This document shows positions 5,797-14,410 of a stretch of DNA of 19,721 bases, piece after piece. Position 1 is the first letter of the stretch. Every line of letters begins with the position of its first letter. The notes under the pieces are model-generated. The model ran no database searches, was not told where the DNA came from, and saw nothing but the letters and a program-made list of their open reading frames with translations. Both the position numbers and the translations under genes were made by a program. This DNA comes from an uncultured Eubacteriales bacterium (lineage in GTDB: Bacteria > Bacillota > Clostridia > Christensenellales > CAG-314): contig UQVY01000017.1 in NCBI GenBank assembly GCA_900544545.1, forward strand, positions 1 through 19,721. The letters are read 5' to 3'.

Positions 5797-8700
5797 ATGA
5801 AAAACCAGAAAATCACAGTTGTTCTTATGCTGTTGGTTCTTGCGCTTCTCGTAGGATGCAGCTTTACCGCCCCCGCGGATAAGCCCGAGTCCGCCGACAA
5901 AACCTTACAGATAAGACGAATCGACAAGGAAAGCGGATTTACGCTCGCCGATTCCGCCCGTAAAGACGCAGCGGAAAACGTCGTTATCGTCAACTCCGAC
6001 GACAAGGTTACCGTAATCGTCGAGGTCGGCGACGGTATCTCGGCGGAATACCTCCGCGGCTCCTACGCAAGCCTCGCGGAGCTTTATAACTCCGAAAAGG
6101 GCGCGGCTCTCGTCGCGGAAATGAATTCCGCACGCGAAAACGCTATGCAGGCCGTTGCCGCTCTCGGCGCGGACGTTACCGACTGCGCAACCTATCAGAC
6201 CATCGTCAACGGCTTCAGCGCGGTCGTCGAATTCGGCAGAATCTCCGAAATCGAAGCTCTTTCCTGCGTAAGAAACGTTGCGGTCGCGGAAGAATACGCT
6301 TCTCCGGAATTCACGGTTTCCTCCGTGAACGACCTCTTCGGCGGCGACGGTCTTTTCGACAACAATACCGGTTATAACGGCGAAGGAACCCTCGTCGCAA
6401 TCATAGACACCGGTATAGATTACGATCACGACGCTTTCCAGAAAGAACCCGAAGTTCAGATTCTTTCCGCGGAAGCTCTCGGAAAGGTCTATAAAAATAC
6501 CAACGCTTACGCTATATGCGGCGGCTCCGCGGAAGATTATTATATCAGCGGAAAAATCCCCTTCGCTTTCGACTACGCGGACAGAGATACCGACGCAAAG
6601 CCCTCAGACCTCTCCGGTCAGACCGTTGACGCGGCTCCCCACGGAACGCACGTCGCGGGTATAGTCGCGGGTAACGACGACGTTATCAAGGGCGCGGCAA
6701 GCGAAGCTCAGCTCGCTATAATGAAAACCTTCTACGACGCGGGCGGAACAAACTTCTCGGTCATTCTTCTGGCTCTCGAAGATTGCCTTAACCTCGGCGT
6801 AGATATGGCTAACCTTTCCCTCGGCTCCGCCTGCGGATTCTCGGTTGCGCGCGACGACGACGCGGACTTTATGAATCGGGTAATGGATCTTGCGGAAAAG
6901 ACCGGCCTTTCTCTCTTCTGCGCTTCCGGTAACTACAATACCGCAAATCACGACACAGATTACAACAGCCTCGTTCTCAACGAAAATCCCGATAACGGTA
7001 TCATAAGCGCTCCCGCTTCCTACCGTCCCACCCTTTCGGTAGGCTCGATCAACTCCCAGAGAAAGCTCGTCGCTAAAATCGACAACGATTCCGAAAACGT
7101 AGAACTTCTTTATTCCGTTGACGCAAACGGCAGCGCGTACAGATTCCTCGACGTTCTCGGCGACGAATACGAACGCGTCTTCGAATACGTTATAATCCCC
7201 AACGTCGGCAGAGAAAGCGATTACGAGGGAATAGACGTTAACGGAAAAATCGCCGTCGTTACGAGAGGCGAAATCACCTTCACCGAAAAACAGCTCATCG
7301 CAGCCGAAAAAGGCGCCGTAGCTTGTCTTATCCTCAACAACAGCGCGGAAGGCTCCAGAGCGCAGATTACCGATTACAGAATCCCCACCGCTATGGTATC
7401 CCTCGCGGACGCCGCTCTTATCAGAAACGCGACGGTCAGGAACCTCGTTCTCAACGCGGACAGCGAGCTTTATATCAGAAGCCAGTTCTCCTCTATGGGC
7501 GCGATTCCCGACTGCACGATCGGCGTGGATATCCTCGGCGTGGGCGGAAACGTTTATTCTTCCGTTCTCCATTCCTACGCGGCTGCGGAAGGTCTCGAAA
7601 GCGATTATCAGAGTATGAGCGGAACGAGTATGGCTTCGCCTAACGTAACCGCAGTTGCGGCTTCCGTTCTTTCTTGCCTCAGACAGAATTATCCCAATCT
7701 CACCGGCGCGGAAACGAGAGATATGATTTACGCTCTCCTTATGAGCACCGCGAACGTCGTCGACGACGAGAACGGAAACGCTCTCTCTCCCAGAATGCAG
7801 GGCGCGGGCGTCGCAAACCTCGAAAACGCGGTCAATTCCTCCGCTTATCTCGAAGTTACCGGCTCCCCTCAGCCTAAACTCAGCCTCGGCAGCGACGTCG
7901 AAAAAGACGGCGTTTATACTCTCCGCTTCAACGTAGTCAACTTCGGAACCGAGGACCTCTCCTACGAGCTTTCCGCGGACGTTTATTCCGAATCCACCTC
8001 CAAAGGATACATACTCGGTAAACCCTACGCCTTCGACGACGCGGAAATCGTAGCTTACGCCGACGGAGTTCTCCTCGAAAGCGACGAAATCACCGTTAAA
8101 GCAGGCTCTTCCGTTTCCCTTAAAGTCATCGTTACTCTCACCGAAGAGGACAAGGCTTATATGGACCGCTGCTTTACGAACGGCATTTACGTGGAAGGCT
8201 TCGTTTATCTCGGTTCCACGAGCGGCGACAGCGACCTTTCCATACCCTATATGGCGTTCTACGGAGATTGGTACGGAGATATGCCCATATTCGACGGCGT
8301 TAAGGACGCTTCCGAACAGCTCGACGTTACAGGTCCCTTCTACGGAGTCGATTACGATTACGGCGGAGGCATGACCTATACCGCATACTATAATTACTGC
8401 GAATTCCCCTATACCGTGGCTTCCGGTTACGAAAAACCCGCTAACAGCGATAAGTTCCTCGGAATCGGCGAAGAATTCGGTATAAGAGTTATGTTCCTCA
8501 CCCTCCTCAGAAACATCACCGACTGCGGACTCTATCTCGAGGATTCCGTTACCGGCGAAACCCTCCTCTGGGGCGAGTTCGGCGCGATTCAGAAGTCTTA
8601 CAGCTATTACGGCGAACAGCCCGTCAACCTCAAAATGGACTTCTCGGACGAAGACCTCATCAACGCAAACAACTTCGGCTTCGCAAACAATCAGAGAATC

Positions 8701-11700
8701 TCTATGAGAATCTACGGAACCTTCGAAGAAAAGACTACTCAGACGGTCGTCTGGGACTTCTTCGTCGATTACGAGAAACCTACTCTCCTTAAAGCCGAAA
8801 CCTCCGAAAAGGACGGCAGAACCTTCCTTAATCTCGGCGCGTTCGACAACGGAACGATCATCGCGGCTAAACTCTATACCGAAATCGACGGAAAGGCTTC
8901 CGATCTCCTCGGCGGCGCGGTTATTCCTCTTTCCGATTCCTCGGCAGCGGGTACGGATAACTCCTACTCGATCGATATCACCGATTACCTCGCAAATATC
9001 AAAGACGGAAAACTCATAGTCGAACTCGTCGACTCCGCAAGAAACGCTTCCTCCTTCTCTATGAACCTCAACGGCTCGGACGAAGAAATCAACGTTATCG
9101 ACAACGCGGATTCGACTTCCGTCGCCGCAGATCAGATTTCCTCCATATCCTCCGAACCGAGAACCTATTCCTTCGTTTCCGAATACGACGCTTCCAAAGC
9201 CGAATTCGAAGTAGATGACGGCGTTCTCGTGGCTTACAACGGCAAGGGCGGAGACGTAGTTATCCCCGATAACCTCGGAATAACCGAAATCGGCGACGAA
9301 GCCTTCAACCTCAACGGAACGATTACGAGCGTGGTTATTCCCGAAGGCGTTACCGATATAGGCTCGTCCGCCTTCAATCAGTGCTACAATATGACCAAGG
9401 TCGTTCTCTCCTCTACGGTCGAATACCTCGGCTCGGACGCGTTCTTCGGCTGCGTAAAACTCGGGGACATTAACCTCGAAGACGCAAGAATCACCTATTA
9501 CGCAAGAAAATCCCTCGGCGGAAACCGCGCTATGAAAACCATCACCATCCCCGACGTCGAAGGCGAAACCGTTACTCTCGCGGGCGCGTTCTTTATGAAT
9601 ATGAACCTCGAGGAAATCGTCGTCAACGCAAGACTCGGAAACTGCTCGAGCGAATTCACTCTCTGCCCCGAGCTTAAAAAGATTACCTTCAACAAACCCG
9701 TATCCAAGCTTCTCAACAGCTGCTTCAGCTATCTCGACAAGCTCGAAGAAATCAACTTTATGGATACCGTGGGAGAAATCGGCGGTTACAGAGCGCAGAG
9801 ACTTCCCGTCCCCGGCCCCGCTCAGTACAGATATACCCTCCACTTCACGGCTGTCCACCTTCCCGCGCTTAAAACCCTTAACTTCTACGGCGACGTAAGC
9901 GCGATCACAGGTTTTGCCTTCAACTCCTGCGAAAACCTCGAAAACGTTACCTTCTACGGAAATATCCCCGAAAAGAACCTCTCAGCTTTCGGCAACTGTC
10001 CGAAACTCAGCGGCGGCTTCAAACTCGGCGAAGGCAACGATAACTATATCCGCGACGAAGAAACCGGAGTTATCTATAACCTCGACTACACCAAGATGTA
10101 TACTCCCAACAGCTGGGAGGTAAACGGCGAATTTACGCTTAAAGATACCATCACTTCCCTCACCGCAAGAATGTTTGCCGATTCCGAAAAGATCGTCGGC
10201 ATTCATCAGTGGGAAATCTCCATCGACGATAAGGGCGAAGCGCGTTACGCGGCTTCCATTACCTCGGCAGACAACAAGATCGGAAGAACGGGCTTCACGA
10301 AAATCAACCTTCACGAAGGTATAACCGCTATTCCCGACGAATGCTTCTCCAATAACCGTAACCTCGTCCTCGACCTCGGCAATATCACATCCTTCGGCAA
10401 ATACTGCCTCAGAAACACCGGATTTACCTCCATCGTTCTCGGCGAAAACGTCGAATCCGTAGATTACGCGCCCTGGATCGAATGCAGAAACCTCACCGAA
10501 CTCTCCGTAAGCGAGAATACCACCGTTTCCGCTTTCTATTACTGGTTCGCGGGTACGGGCTTCACGACGCTCGAGATCCCGTCTTACATAGACGTGTCCG
10601 CAGCTAACTATATCTGCCAGTATATGCCGGACGTAACCAGAATCGTCCTTCCCGAAGGAACGACCGGTCTTCCTTATTACTTCGCTCAGTACAGCACGAA
10701 GCTCGAAACCGTCGGAAACACCGAAAACATCACGAAAATCCTGACGGCTGCCTTCACGGGCTGCTCCTCCCTCAAGTCCATAGACCTTCCGGAGGTTACC
10801 AGCATCGCCACGTCCTTCAACGACTGTACGTCCCTCGAATACGCAAACTACGGCGACAAGCTCACTTCGCTCAGCGGCAACGCTTTCGAAAACTGCACTT
10901 CCCTTAAGAAGATTTACTATCCCGCAGGTCTTTCGGTCAGCGTCTTCTCGGCGTTCAAGGGCTGCACCGGCGTAGAAGAATACGTCGTTGACGAAAACAA
11001 CTCCGTTTACGCAAGCGACGAGTACGGCGCGCTCTATACCAAGGATATGTCCGCTCTCGTCAAGTATCCCACCGCAAGCGAAAACGAATACTATCGTCTT
11101 CCCGACTCGGTAACCGCTCTCTCGACAGGAATCTTTATGAACGCAGCGAACCTCGAAAAGGTCGAAATGCCTTCGATTACTTCCATAGCTCATCAGGCGT
11201 TTAAGGACTCCGCAGTCAAGGAAGTCGTAACCGGTAAGGTAACCGAAATCGGCGTCGAAGCGTTTATGAATACGAATATCGCGTCCTTCGATTTCGGAAG
11301 CGTGGAAACGCTTTACAGCAACGCGTTCAAGGGCAGCAAAATCACCGAAGTTCTCCTTCCCGATTGCCTGACCGCGATAAGCTCCGGCGTATTCTCTTAC
11401 TGCGACGACCTCAGAAAAATCACCGTCTGCTCCGGCGCGTGCGAATTCCTCTTCTCGTCGGTATTCGAAGGCTGCTTCGATATCGAAGAAATCGTTATCG
11501 AGGAAGGCTACGCTTATCTCGCCGAAGAAAACGATATGATAACCAACGTGGACAAGACTCTCCTCTATTACAGCTTCGGCAACGCGAAGGAAATCGTAGT
11601 TCCCGAAGGTATCGTGCTTATAGGCGCAAACGCCTTCGCTAACCGCGAGGATCTTAAATCGGTAGTGCTTCCCGCTACCCTTAAACAGATCGGCGTGAAG

Positions 11701-11928
11701 GCTTTCGTCGGCTGCACGGCTCTCGAAAAGATTACCTTCCTCGGCGAAAAAGCCCCCGACCTCCTCGGCTACGCTTCCGAAGGCAGAACTCTTACCTACG
11801 AAAACTTCGTTCACCACATCGAAGACGGTCAGCTCGCGACAGACGTTTACTGCAAAGCCGTAAACGCTTCCTACGACAACTACCTCTTCAGAACCTACTT
11901 CAGATCGATAAACGCTATCGGAGAATAA
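5797..11928 (+). CDS. Giant lipoprotein: subtilisin-like protease fused to BspA-type leucine-rich repeats
   Basis: This 2043-residue protein is predicted to be exported and lipid-anchored: a hydrophobic signal (6-20) ends in lipobox LVGC with Cys21. An inhibitor-I9-like propeptide (about 60-165) precedes a peptidase S8 domain with Asp204 (IIDTGID), His282 (PHGTHVAG), oxyanion Asn379 (ASGN) and Ser611 (SGTSMASP), so the triad is complete. A PA-type insert lies at about 440-570, as in lactocepin and C5a peptidase. Fn3-like and Ig-like beta regions follow (about 687-1110). From about 1137 to 2010 run many LRR_5 (BspA) repeats of the type IPEGVTDIGSSAFNQC. There is no LPxTG motif, so the anchor is the N-terminal lipid. 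Likely role: cleavage of host, dietary or cell-surface proteins with the LRR part binding or displaying. AAGGAGG lies 6 bases before the ATG. Substrate unknown. Confidence 0.93.
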   Translation: MKNQKITVVLMLLVLALLVGCSFTAPADKPESADKTLQIRRIDKESGFTLADSARKDAAENVVIVNSDDKVTVIVEVGDGISAEYLRGSYASLAELYNSEKGAALVAEMNSARENAMQAVAALGADVTDCATYQTIVNGFSAVVEFGRISEIEALSCVRNVAVAEEYASPEFTVSSVNDLFGGDGLFDNNTGYNGEGTLVAIIDTGIDYDHDAFQKEPEVQILSAEALGKVYKNTNAYAICGGSAEDYYISGKIPFAFDYADRDTDAKPSDLSGQTVDAAPHGTHVAGIVAGNDDVIKGAASEAQLAIMKTFYDAGGTNFSVILLALEDCLNLGVDMANLSLGSACGFSVARDDDADFMNRVMDLAEKTGLSLFCASGNYNTANHDTDYNSLVLNENPDNGIISAPASYRPTLSVGSINSQRKLVAKIDNDSENVELLYSVDANGSAYRFLDVLGDEYERVFEYVIIPNVGRESDYEGIDVNGKIAVVTRGEITFTEKQLIAAEKGAVACLILNNSAEGSRAQITDYRIPTAMVSLADAALIRNATVRNLVLNADSELYIRSQFSSMGAIPDCTIGVDILGVGGNVYSSVLHSYAAAEGLESDYQSMSGTSMASPNVTAVAASVLSCLRQNYPNLTGAETRDMIYALLMSTANVVDDENGNALSPRMQGAGVANLENAVNSSAYLEVTGSPQPKLSLGSDVEKDGVYTLRFNVVNFGTEDLSYELSADVYSESTSKGYILGKPYAFDDAEIVAYADGVLLESDEITVKAGSSVSLKVIVTLTEEDKAYMDRCFTNGIYVEGFVYLGSTSGDSDLSIPYMAFYGDWYGDMPIFDGVKDASEQLDVTGPFYGVDYDYGGGMTYTAYYNYCEFPYTVASGYEKPANSDKFLGIGEEFGIRVMFLTLLRNITDCGLYLEDSVTGETLLWGEFGAIQKSYSYYGEQPVNLKMDFSDEDLINANNFGFANNQRISMRIYGTFEEKTTQTVVWDFFVDYEKPTLLKAETSEKDGRTFLNLGAFDNGTIIAAKLYTEIDGKASDLLGGAVIPLSDSSAAGTDNSYSIDITDYLANIKDGKLIVELVDSARNASSFSMNLNGSDEEINVIDNADSTSVAADQISSISSEPRTYSFVSEYDASKAEFEVDDGVLVAYNGKGGDVVIPDNLGITEIGDEAFNLNGTITSVVIPEGVTDIGSSAFNQCYNMTKVVLSSTVEYLGSDAFFGCVKLGDINLEDARITYYARKSLGGNRAMKTITIPDVEGETVTLAGAFFMNMNLEEIVVNARLGNCSSEFTLCPELKKITFNKPVSKLLNSCFSYLDKLEEINFMDTVGEIGGYRAQRLPVPGPAQYRYTLHFTAVHLPALKTLNFYGDVSAITGFAFNSCENLENVTFYGNIPEKNLSAFGNCPKLSGGFKLGEGNDNYIRDEETGVIYNLDYTKMYTPNSWEVNGEFTLKDTITSLTARMFADSEKIVGIHQWEISIDDKGEARYAASITSADNKIGRTGFTKINLHEGITAIPDECFSNNRNLVLDLGNITSFGKYCLRNTGFTSIVLGENVESVDYAPWIECRNLTELSVSENTTVSAFYYWFAGTGFTTLEIPSYIDVSAANYICQYMPDVTRIVLPEGTTGLPYYFAQYSTKLETVGNTENITKILTAAFTGCSSLKSIDLPEVTSIATSFNDCTSLEYANYGDKLTSLSGNAFENCTSLKKIYYPAGLSVSVFSAFKGCTGVEEYVVDENNSVYASDEYGALYTKDMSALVKYPTASENEYYRLPDSVTALSTGIFMNAANLEKVEMPSITSIAHQAFKDSAVKEVVTGKVTEIGVEAFMNTNIASFDFGSVETLYSNAFKGSKITEVLLPDCLTAISSGVFSYCDDLRKITVCSGACEFLFSSVFEGCFDIEEIVIEEGYAYLAEENDMITNVDKTLLYYSFGNAKEIVVPEGIVLIGANAFANREDLKSVVLPATLKQIGVKAFVGCTALEKITFLGEKAPDLLGYASEGRTLTYENFVHHIEDGQLATDVYCKAVNASYDNYLFRTYFRSINAIGE

Positions 11929-11955
11929 TATTCCGATTCGTATCGATTTGAAACA

Positions 11956-11984
11956 AAAAGGCACCTCTTCGGAGGTGCTTTTTT
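11956..11984 (+). terminator. Strong terminator of the protease gene
   Basis: GCACCTC-TTCG-GAGGTGC, a perfect 7 bp stem with a UUCG tetraloop, is followed by six T and preceded by five A. It lies 28 bp after the protease stop. Confidence 0.95.
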
Positions 11985-12010
11985 ATATGAAAATTCCCGA
12001 ATCAAAGCGC

Positions 12011-12044
12011 AAAAAAATCCCCCGAAGAGCTTCTCCGAGGGATT
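12011..12044 (-). terminator. Terminator of thrS
   Basis: On the minus strand, AATCCCTCGGAGAAG pairs with CTCTTCGGGGGATT (mostly paired, two mismatches) and is followed by a run of seven U. It lies about 75 bp beyond the thrS stop and converges with the protease terminator. Confidence 0.85.
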
Positions 12045-12121
12045 AAGATTATTATCTTTATATATCCGTCATCAATCCGAATATCCTCCACGATAAACGC
12101 GTAAAAATATTTCCGACTGAT

Positions 12122-13885
12122 TTACTTCTTGTTGTTGATTGCGTCGAGAAGCTCGGTCAGGAAATCTTCCTGCGAAAGAGTCTTGCTCGCGCCCGTGTCG
12201 CGGTAACGCACGGTTACGGTCTTGTCCTCCTGCTCCTTATCGCCCATAACGAGCATATACGGAACCTTTTCGAGCTGAGCTTCCCTTATCTTGAAGCCCG
12301 TCTTTTCCTGACGCTTGTCCACCTCGCAGCGAATTCCGCAATCCTTCAAAAGACCGAGAATTTCGTCGCTGTAATCGTTGTTCCTGTCGGTAATCGGAAG
12401 TATCTTGACCTGAACGGGAGCCAGCCACGCAGGGAATTTCCCCGCGTAATGCTCGATAAGAATACCTATGAATCTCTCTATCGAACCGAAACAGACTCTG
12501 TGGATCATTATCGGTCTGTGCTTGAGTCCGTCCTTTCCCGTATATTCCGCGTTGAATCTCATCGGCATCTGGAAATCAAGCTGAATGGTTCCGCACTGCC
12601 ACGTCCTTCCGATGGAATCTTCGAGATGGAAGTCGATCTTCGGTCCGTAAAATGCTCCGTCGCCTTCGTTTACCGCGTACTTGAGTCCGAGTTTATCGAG
12701 AGCGTTCCTGAGCGCGGAGGTAGCCATTTCCCAATCCTCGTCGCTTCCTATGTGATCCTCCGGCATAGTCGAAAGTTCGACGTGATACTTAAAGCCGAAA
12801 AGCGAATAAACTCCGTCGATAAGACGCGCAACGCCCATTATTTCGTCGGTAATCTGCTCCTCCGTCATAAAGATATGCGCGTCGTCCTGCGTGAAGCAGC
12901 GTACTCTCATAAGCCCGTGAAGCGCGCCCGATTTCTCGTGTCTGTGGACGAGTCCGAGTTCGCCTATCCTCATCGGAAGGTCCCTGTAAGAGCGCGGCTC
13001 GCAGTTATAGACGAGAAGTCCGCCCGGACAGTTCATCGGCTTTATACAGAAGGTCGTATCGTCGATTTCCGTCGTATACATATTGTCCTTATAGTGATCC
13101 CAGTGTCCCGACTGCTCCCAGAGAGCCTTGTTGAGCATAATGGGCGTGGAAATCTCGACGTAGCCCGCAGCAGTATGGACCTCTCTCCAGTAATCTATGA
13201 GAACGTTCTTGAGAACCTGTCCCTTCGGAAGGAAGAACGGGAAGCCCGGACCTTCGTCCATTATCCTGAAAAGTCCGAGTTCCTTTCCGAGCTTTCTGTG
13301 GTCGCGCTTCTTTGCTTCCTCCATACGGGTGAGATATTCGTCAAGCTCGGTCTTGTTCGCGAAAGCCGTTCCGTAAATACGGGTGAGCATTTTGTTTTTC
13401 TCGCTTCCTCTCCAGTACGCGCCCGCAATCGACGTGAGCTTGAGAGCCTTGACCGCAGAAGTATAGGTTACGTGAGGACCGGCGCACAGATCAGTGAATT
13501 CGCCCTGCCTGAAAAAGCTTATCGTTTCCCCTTCGGGAAGGTCTTCGATAAGCTCGACCTTATAAGGCTCGCCCTTTTCCTTCATAAAAGCTATCGCTTC
13601 TTCTCTCGGAAGAGTAAATCTCTCGAGTTTAAGATTCTCCTTGACTATCTTCTTCATTTCGGCTTCGATTTTCTCGAGATCCGCGTCCGTAAACGCCTCC
13701 TCCCTGTCAAAATCGTAATAGAATCCGTCCTTGATCGAAGGACCTATCGCAAGCTTCGTTTCGGGATAAAGACGCTTGACCGCCTGCGCAAGTATATGCG
13801 ACGCGGTATGACGCAGAGAATTCCTGCCTATCTCGTCCTCAAAAGTATATTCGCCTATCGATCCGTCGTGCATTATTATTTTCAT
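12122..13885 (-). CDS. thrS: Threonyl-tRNA synthetase lacking the TGS domain
   Basis: This enzyme charges tRNA-Thr. The N-terminal editing domain carries HTASH (His26, His30) and CAGPH (Cys134, His138). The class II catalytic core has the zinc ligands Cys286 (MNCPGG), His337 (QDDAHIF) and His462 (MIHRV), motif 2 in HRHEKSGALHGLMRVR and motif 3 around GSIERFIGILIEHY. An anticodon-binding domain fills the last ~100 residues. At 587 residues it is about 55-60 shorter than E. coli ThrS because the N-terminal TGS domain is missing; the protein starts almost directly at the editing domain. The ATG at 13885 is chosen because AGGAGG sits 9 bases upstream; an ATG at 13894 touches that site. Expression is governed by the T-box leader. 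Confidence 0.96.
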   Translation of the reverse strand: MKIIMHDGSIGEYTFEDEIGRNSLRHTASHILAQAVKRLYPETKLAIGPSIKDGFYYDFDREEAFTDADLEKIEAEMKKIVKENLKLERFTLPREEAIAFMKEKGEPYKVELIEDLPEGETISFFRQGEFTDLCAGPHVTYTSAVKALKLTSIAGAYWRGSEKNKMLTRIYGTAFANKTELDEYLTRMEEAKKRDHRKLGKELGLFRIMDEGPGFPFFLPKGQVLKNVLIDYWREVHTAAGYVEISTPIMLNKALWEQSGHWDHYKDNMYTTEIDDTTFCIKPMNCPGGLLVYNCEPRSYRDLPMRIGELGLVHRHEKSGALHGLMRVRCFTQDDAHIFMTEEQITDEIMGVARLIDGVYSLFGFKYHVELSTMPEDHIGSDEDWEMATSALRNALDKLGLKYAVNEGDGAFYGPKIDFHLEDSIGRTWQCGTIQLDFQMPMRFNAEYTGKDGLKHRPIMIHRVCFGSIERFIGILIEHYAGKFPAWLAPVQVKILPITDRNNDYSDEILGLLKDCGIRCEVDKRQEKTGFKIREAQLEKVPYMLVMGDKEQEDKTVTVRYRDTGASKTLSQEDFLTELLDAINNKK

Positions 13886-13920
13886 TTTCAGCATCCTCCT
13901 GACTGTATTTGATTATATAT

Positions 13921-13953
13921 AAAAAAACACCTTCGACCTTTCGGTCAAGGGTG
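13921..13953 (-). terminator. Regulatory terminator of the thrS T-box
   Basis: On the minus strand, CACCCTTGACC-GAAA-GGTCGAAGGTG forms an 11-position stem with one mismatch and one wobble, followed by seven U. It competes with the T-box antiterminator and is expected to stop transcription when tRNA-Thr is charged. It ends 36 bp before the thrS start codon. Confidence 0.92.
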
Positions 13954-14196
13954 CGTCTCTGCACGGTTCCACCTTGTTTTTAACTCCAATCAAGCCCTTC
14001 TCGCGGACAAACGGCACGCTTAACGGCTCCAAAAAAGCCTTTTCGCGCACGGCTCCGGAACGGTCTTCGTCGCGCCTGCTTCAGGGGAAGCTTCCAGCCT
14101 CGACTTCCCTTCTCTGTTGAACGGTCTGCGATTACTCTTTCCTTCAACGCCTTATCGTTACCTTCGGCCGAAAGCTTCCGCTTCCGGTCAGGTAAA
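13921..14196 (-). promoter_or_regulatory. T-box riboswitch, threonine specifier ACC
   Basis: The conserved T-box bulge sequence AAGGTGGAACCGTG lies at 13975-13962. Stem I features can be followed: GAGTAA on the 5' side of the specifier loop (AGTA at 14136-14133), the AG-bulge-like CAGAGA, and the GGCTG distal-loop motif at 14100-14096. On the return strand comes GAAGACCG, with the lower helix GGAA/TTCC and upper helix TCGC/GCGA framing ACC at 14065-14063 as specifier. ACC is a threonine codon, in agreement with thrS downstream. Uncharged tRNA-Thr should stabilise the antiterminator. Just before stem I, TTACCT and AGGTAA can pair into an extra 5' hairpin beside the tRNA end. Confidence 0.92.
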
Positions 14197-14288
14197 TGGC
14201 GGAGAGAGAGGGATTTGAACCCTCGGAACGGTTATTCCCGTTCACACGATTTCCAATCGTGCTCATTCGGCCACTCTGACATCTCTCC
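14197..14288 (-). tRNA. tRNA-Ser (anticodon GGA)
   Basis: All arms can be drawn: acceptor GGAGAGA/TCTCTCC, a short D stem TCA/TGA, anticodon stem CACGA/TCGTG with loop TTGGAAA (anticodon at 14254-14252), a long variable arm GAACGG/CCGTTC typical of serine tRNAs, and T arm GAGGG-TTCAAAT-CCCTC. The 3' CCA is encoded. The first base of the thrS leader follows directly. It reads UCC and UCU codons. Confidence 0.97.
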
Positions 14289-14340
14289 AATACGCCGCAA
14301 TCCCCCGCCATAACAAAACCACGACGAAGAACGCTTACCT

Positions 14341-14369
14341 ATTATATAATATTTTTGCCGTTTTGACAA
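14341..14369 (-). promoter_or_regulatory. Sigma-A type promoter for tRNA-Ser and probably thrS
   Basis: On the minus strand, TTGTCA (14369-14364), a 17 bp spacer and perfect TATAAT (14346-14341). Transcription should start near 14334, about 45 bases before the tRNA. No other promoter is seen between the tRNA and the T-box, so thrS probably shares it. Confidence 0.88.
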
Positions 14370-14410
14370 GACTTTTAAAGCATATATCCCCGCCAATTTT
14401 TTCGTTTTTC

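Noticed and set aside
6604..9858. 1084-codon open frame on the minus strand opposite the protease
   Set aside because: It is a codon-bias shadow: composition is low-complexity and acidic, there is no domain, and the plus strand encodes a clear protease and LRR protein.
9982..11964. 660-codon minus-strand frame opposite the LRR region
   Set aside because: Same shadow effect in the same register; no ribosome binding site or family resemblance.
13886..13894. thrS start at 13894
   Set aside because: The ATG directly abuts AGGAGG; the ATG at 13885 has proper 9-base spacing.
12449..13912. 487-codon plus-strand frame opposite thrS
   Set aside because: Shadow of thrS; it lacks any recognisable domain.
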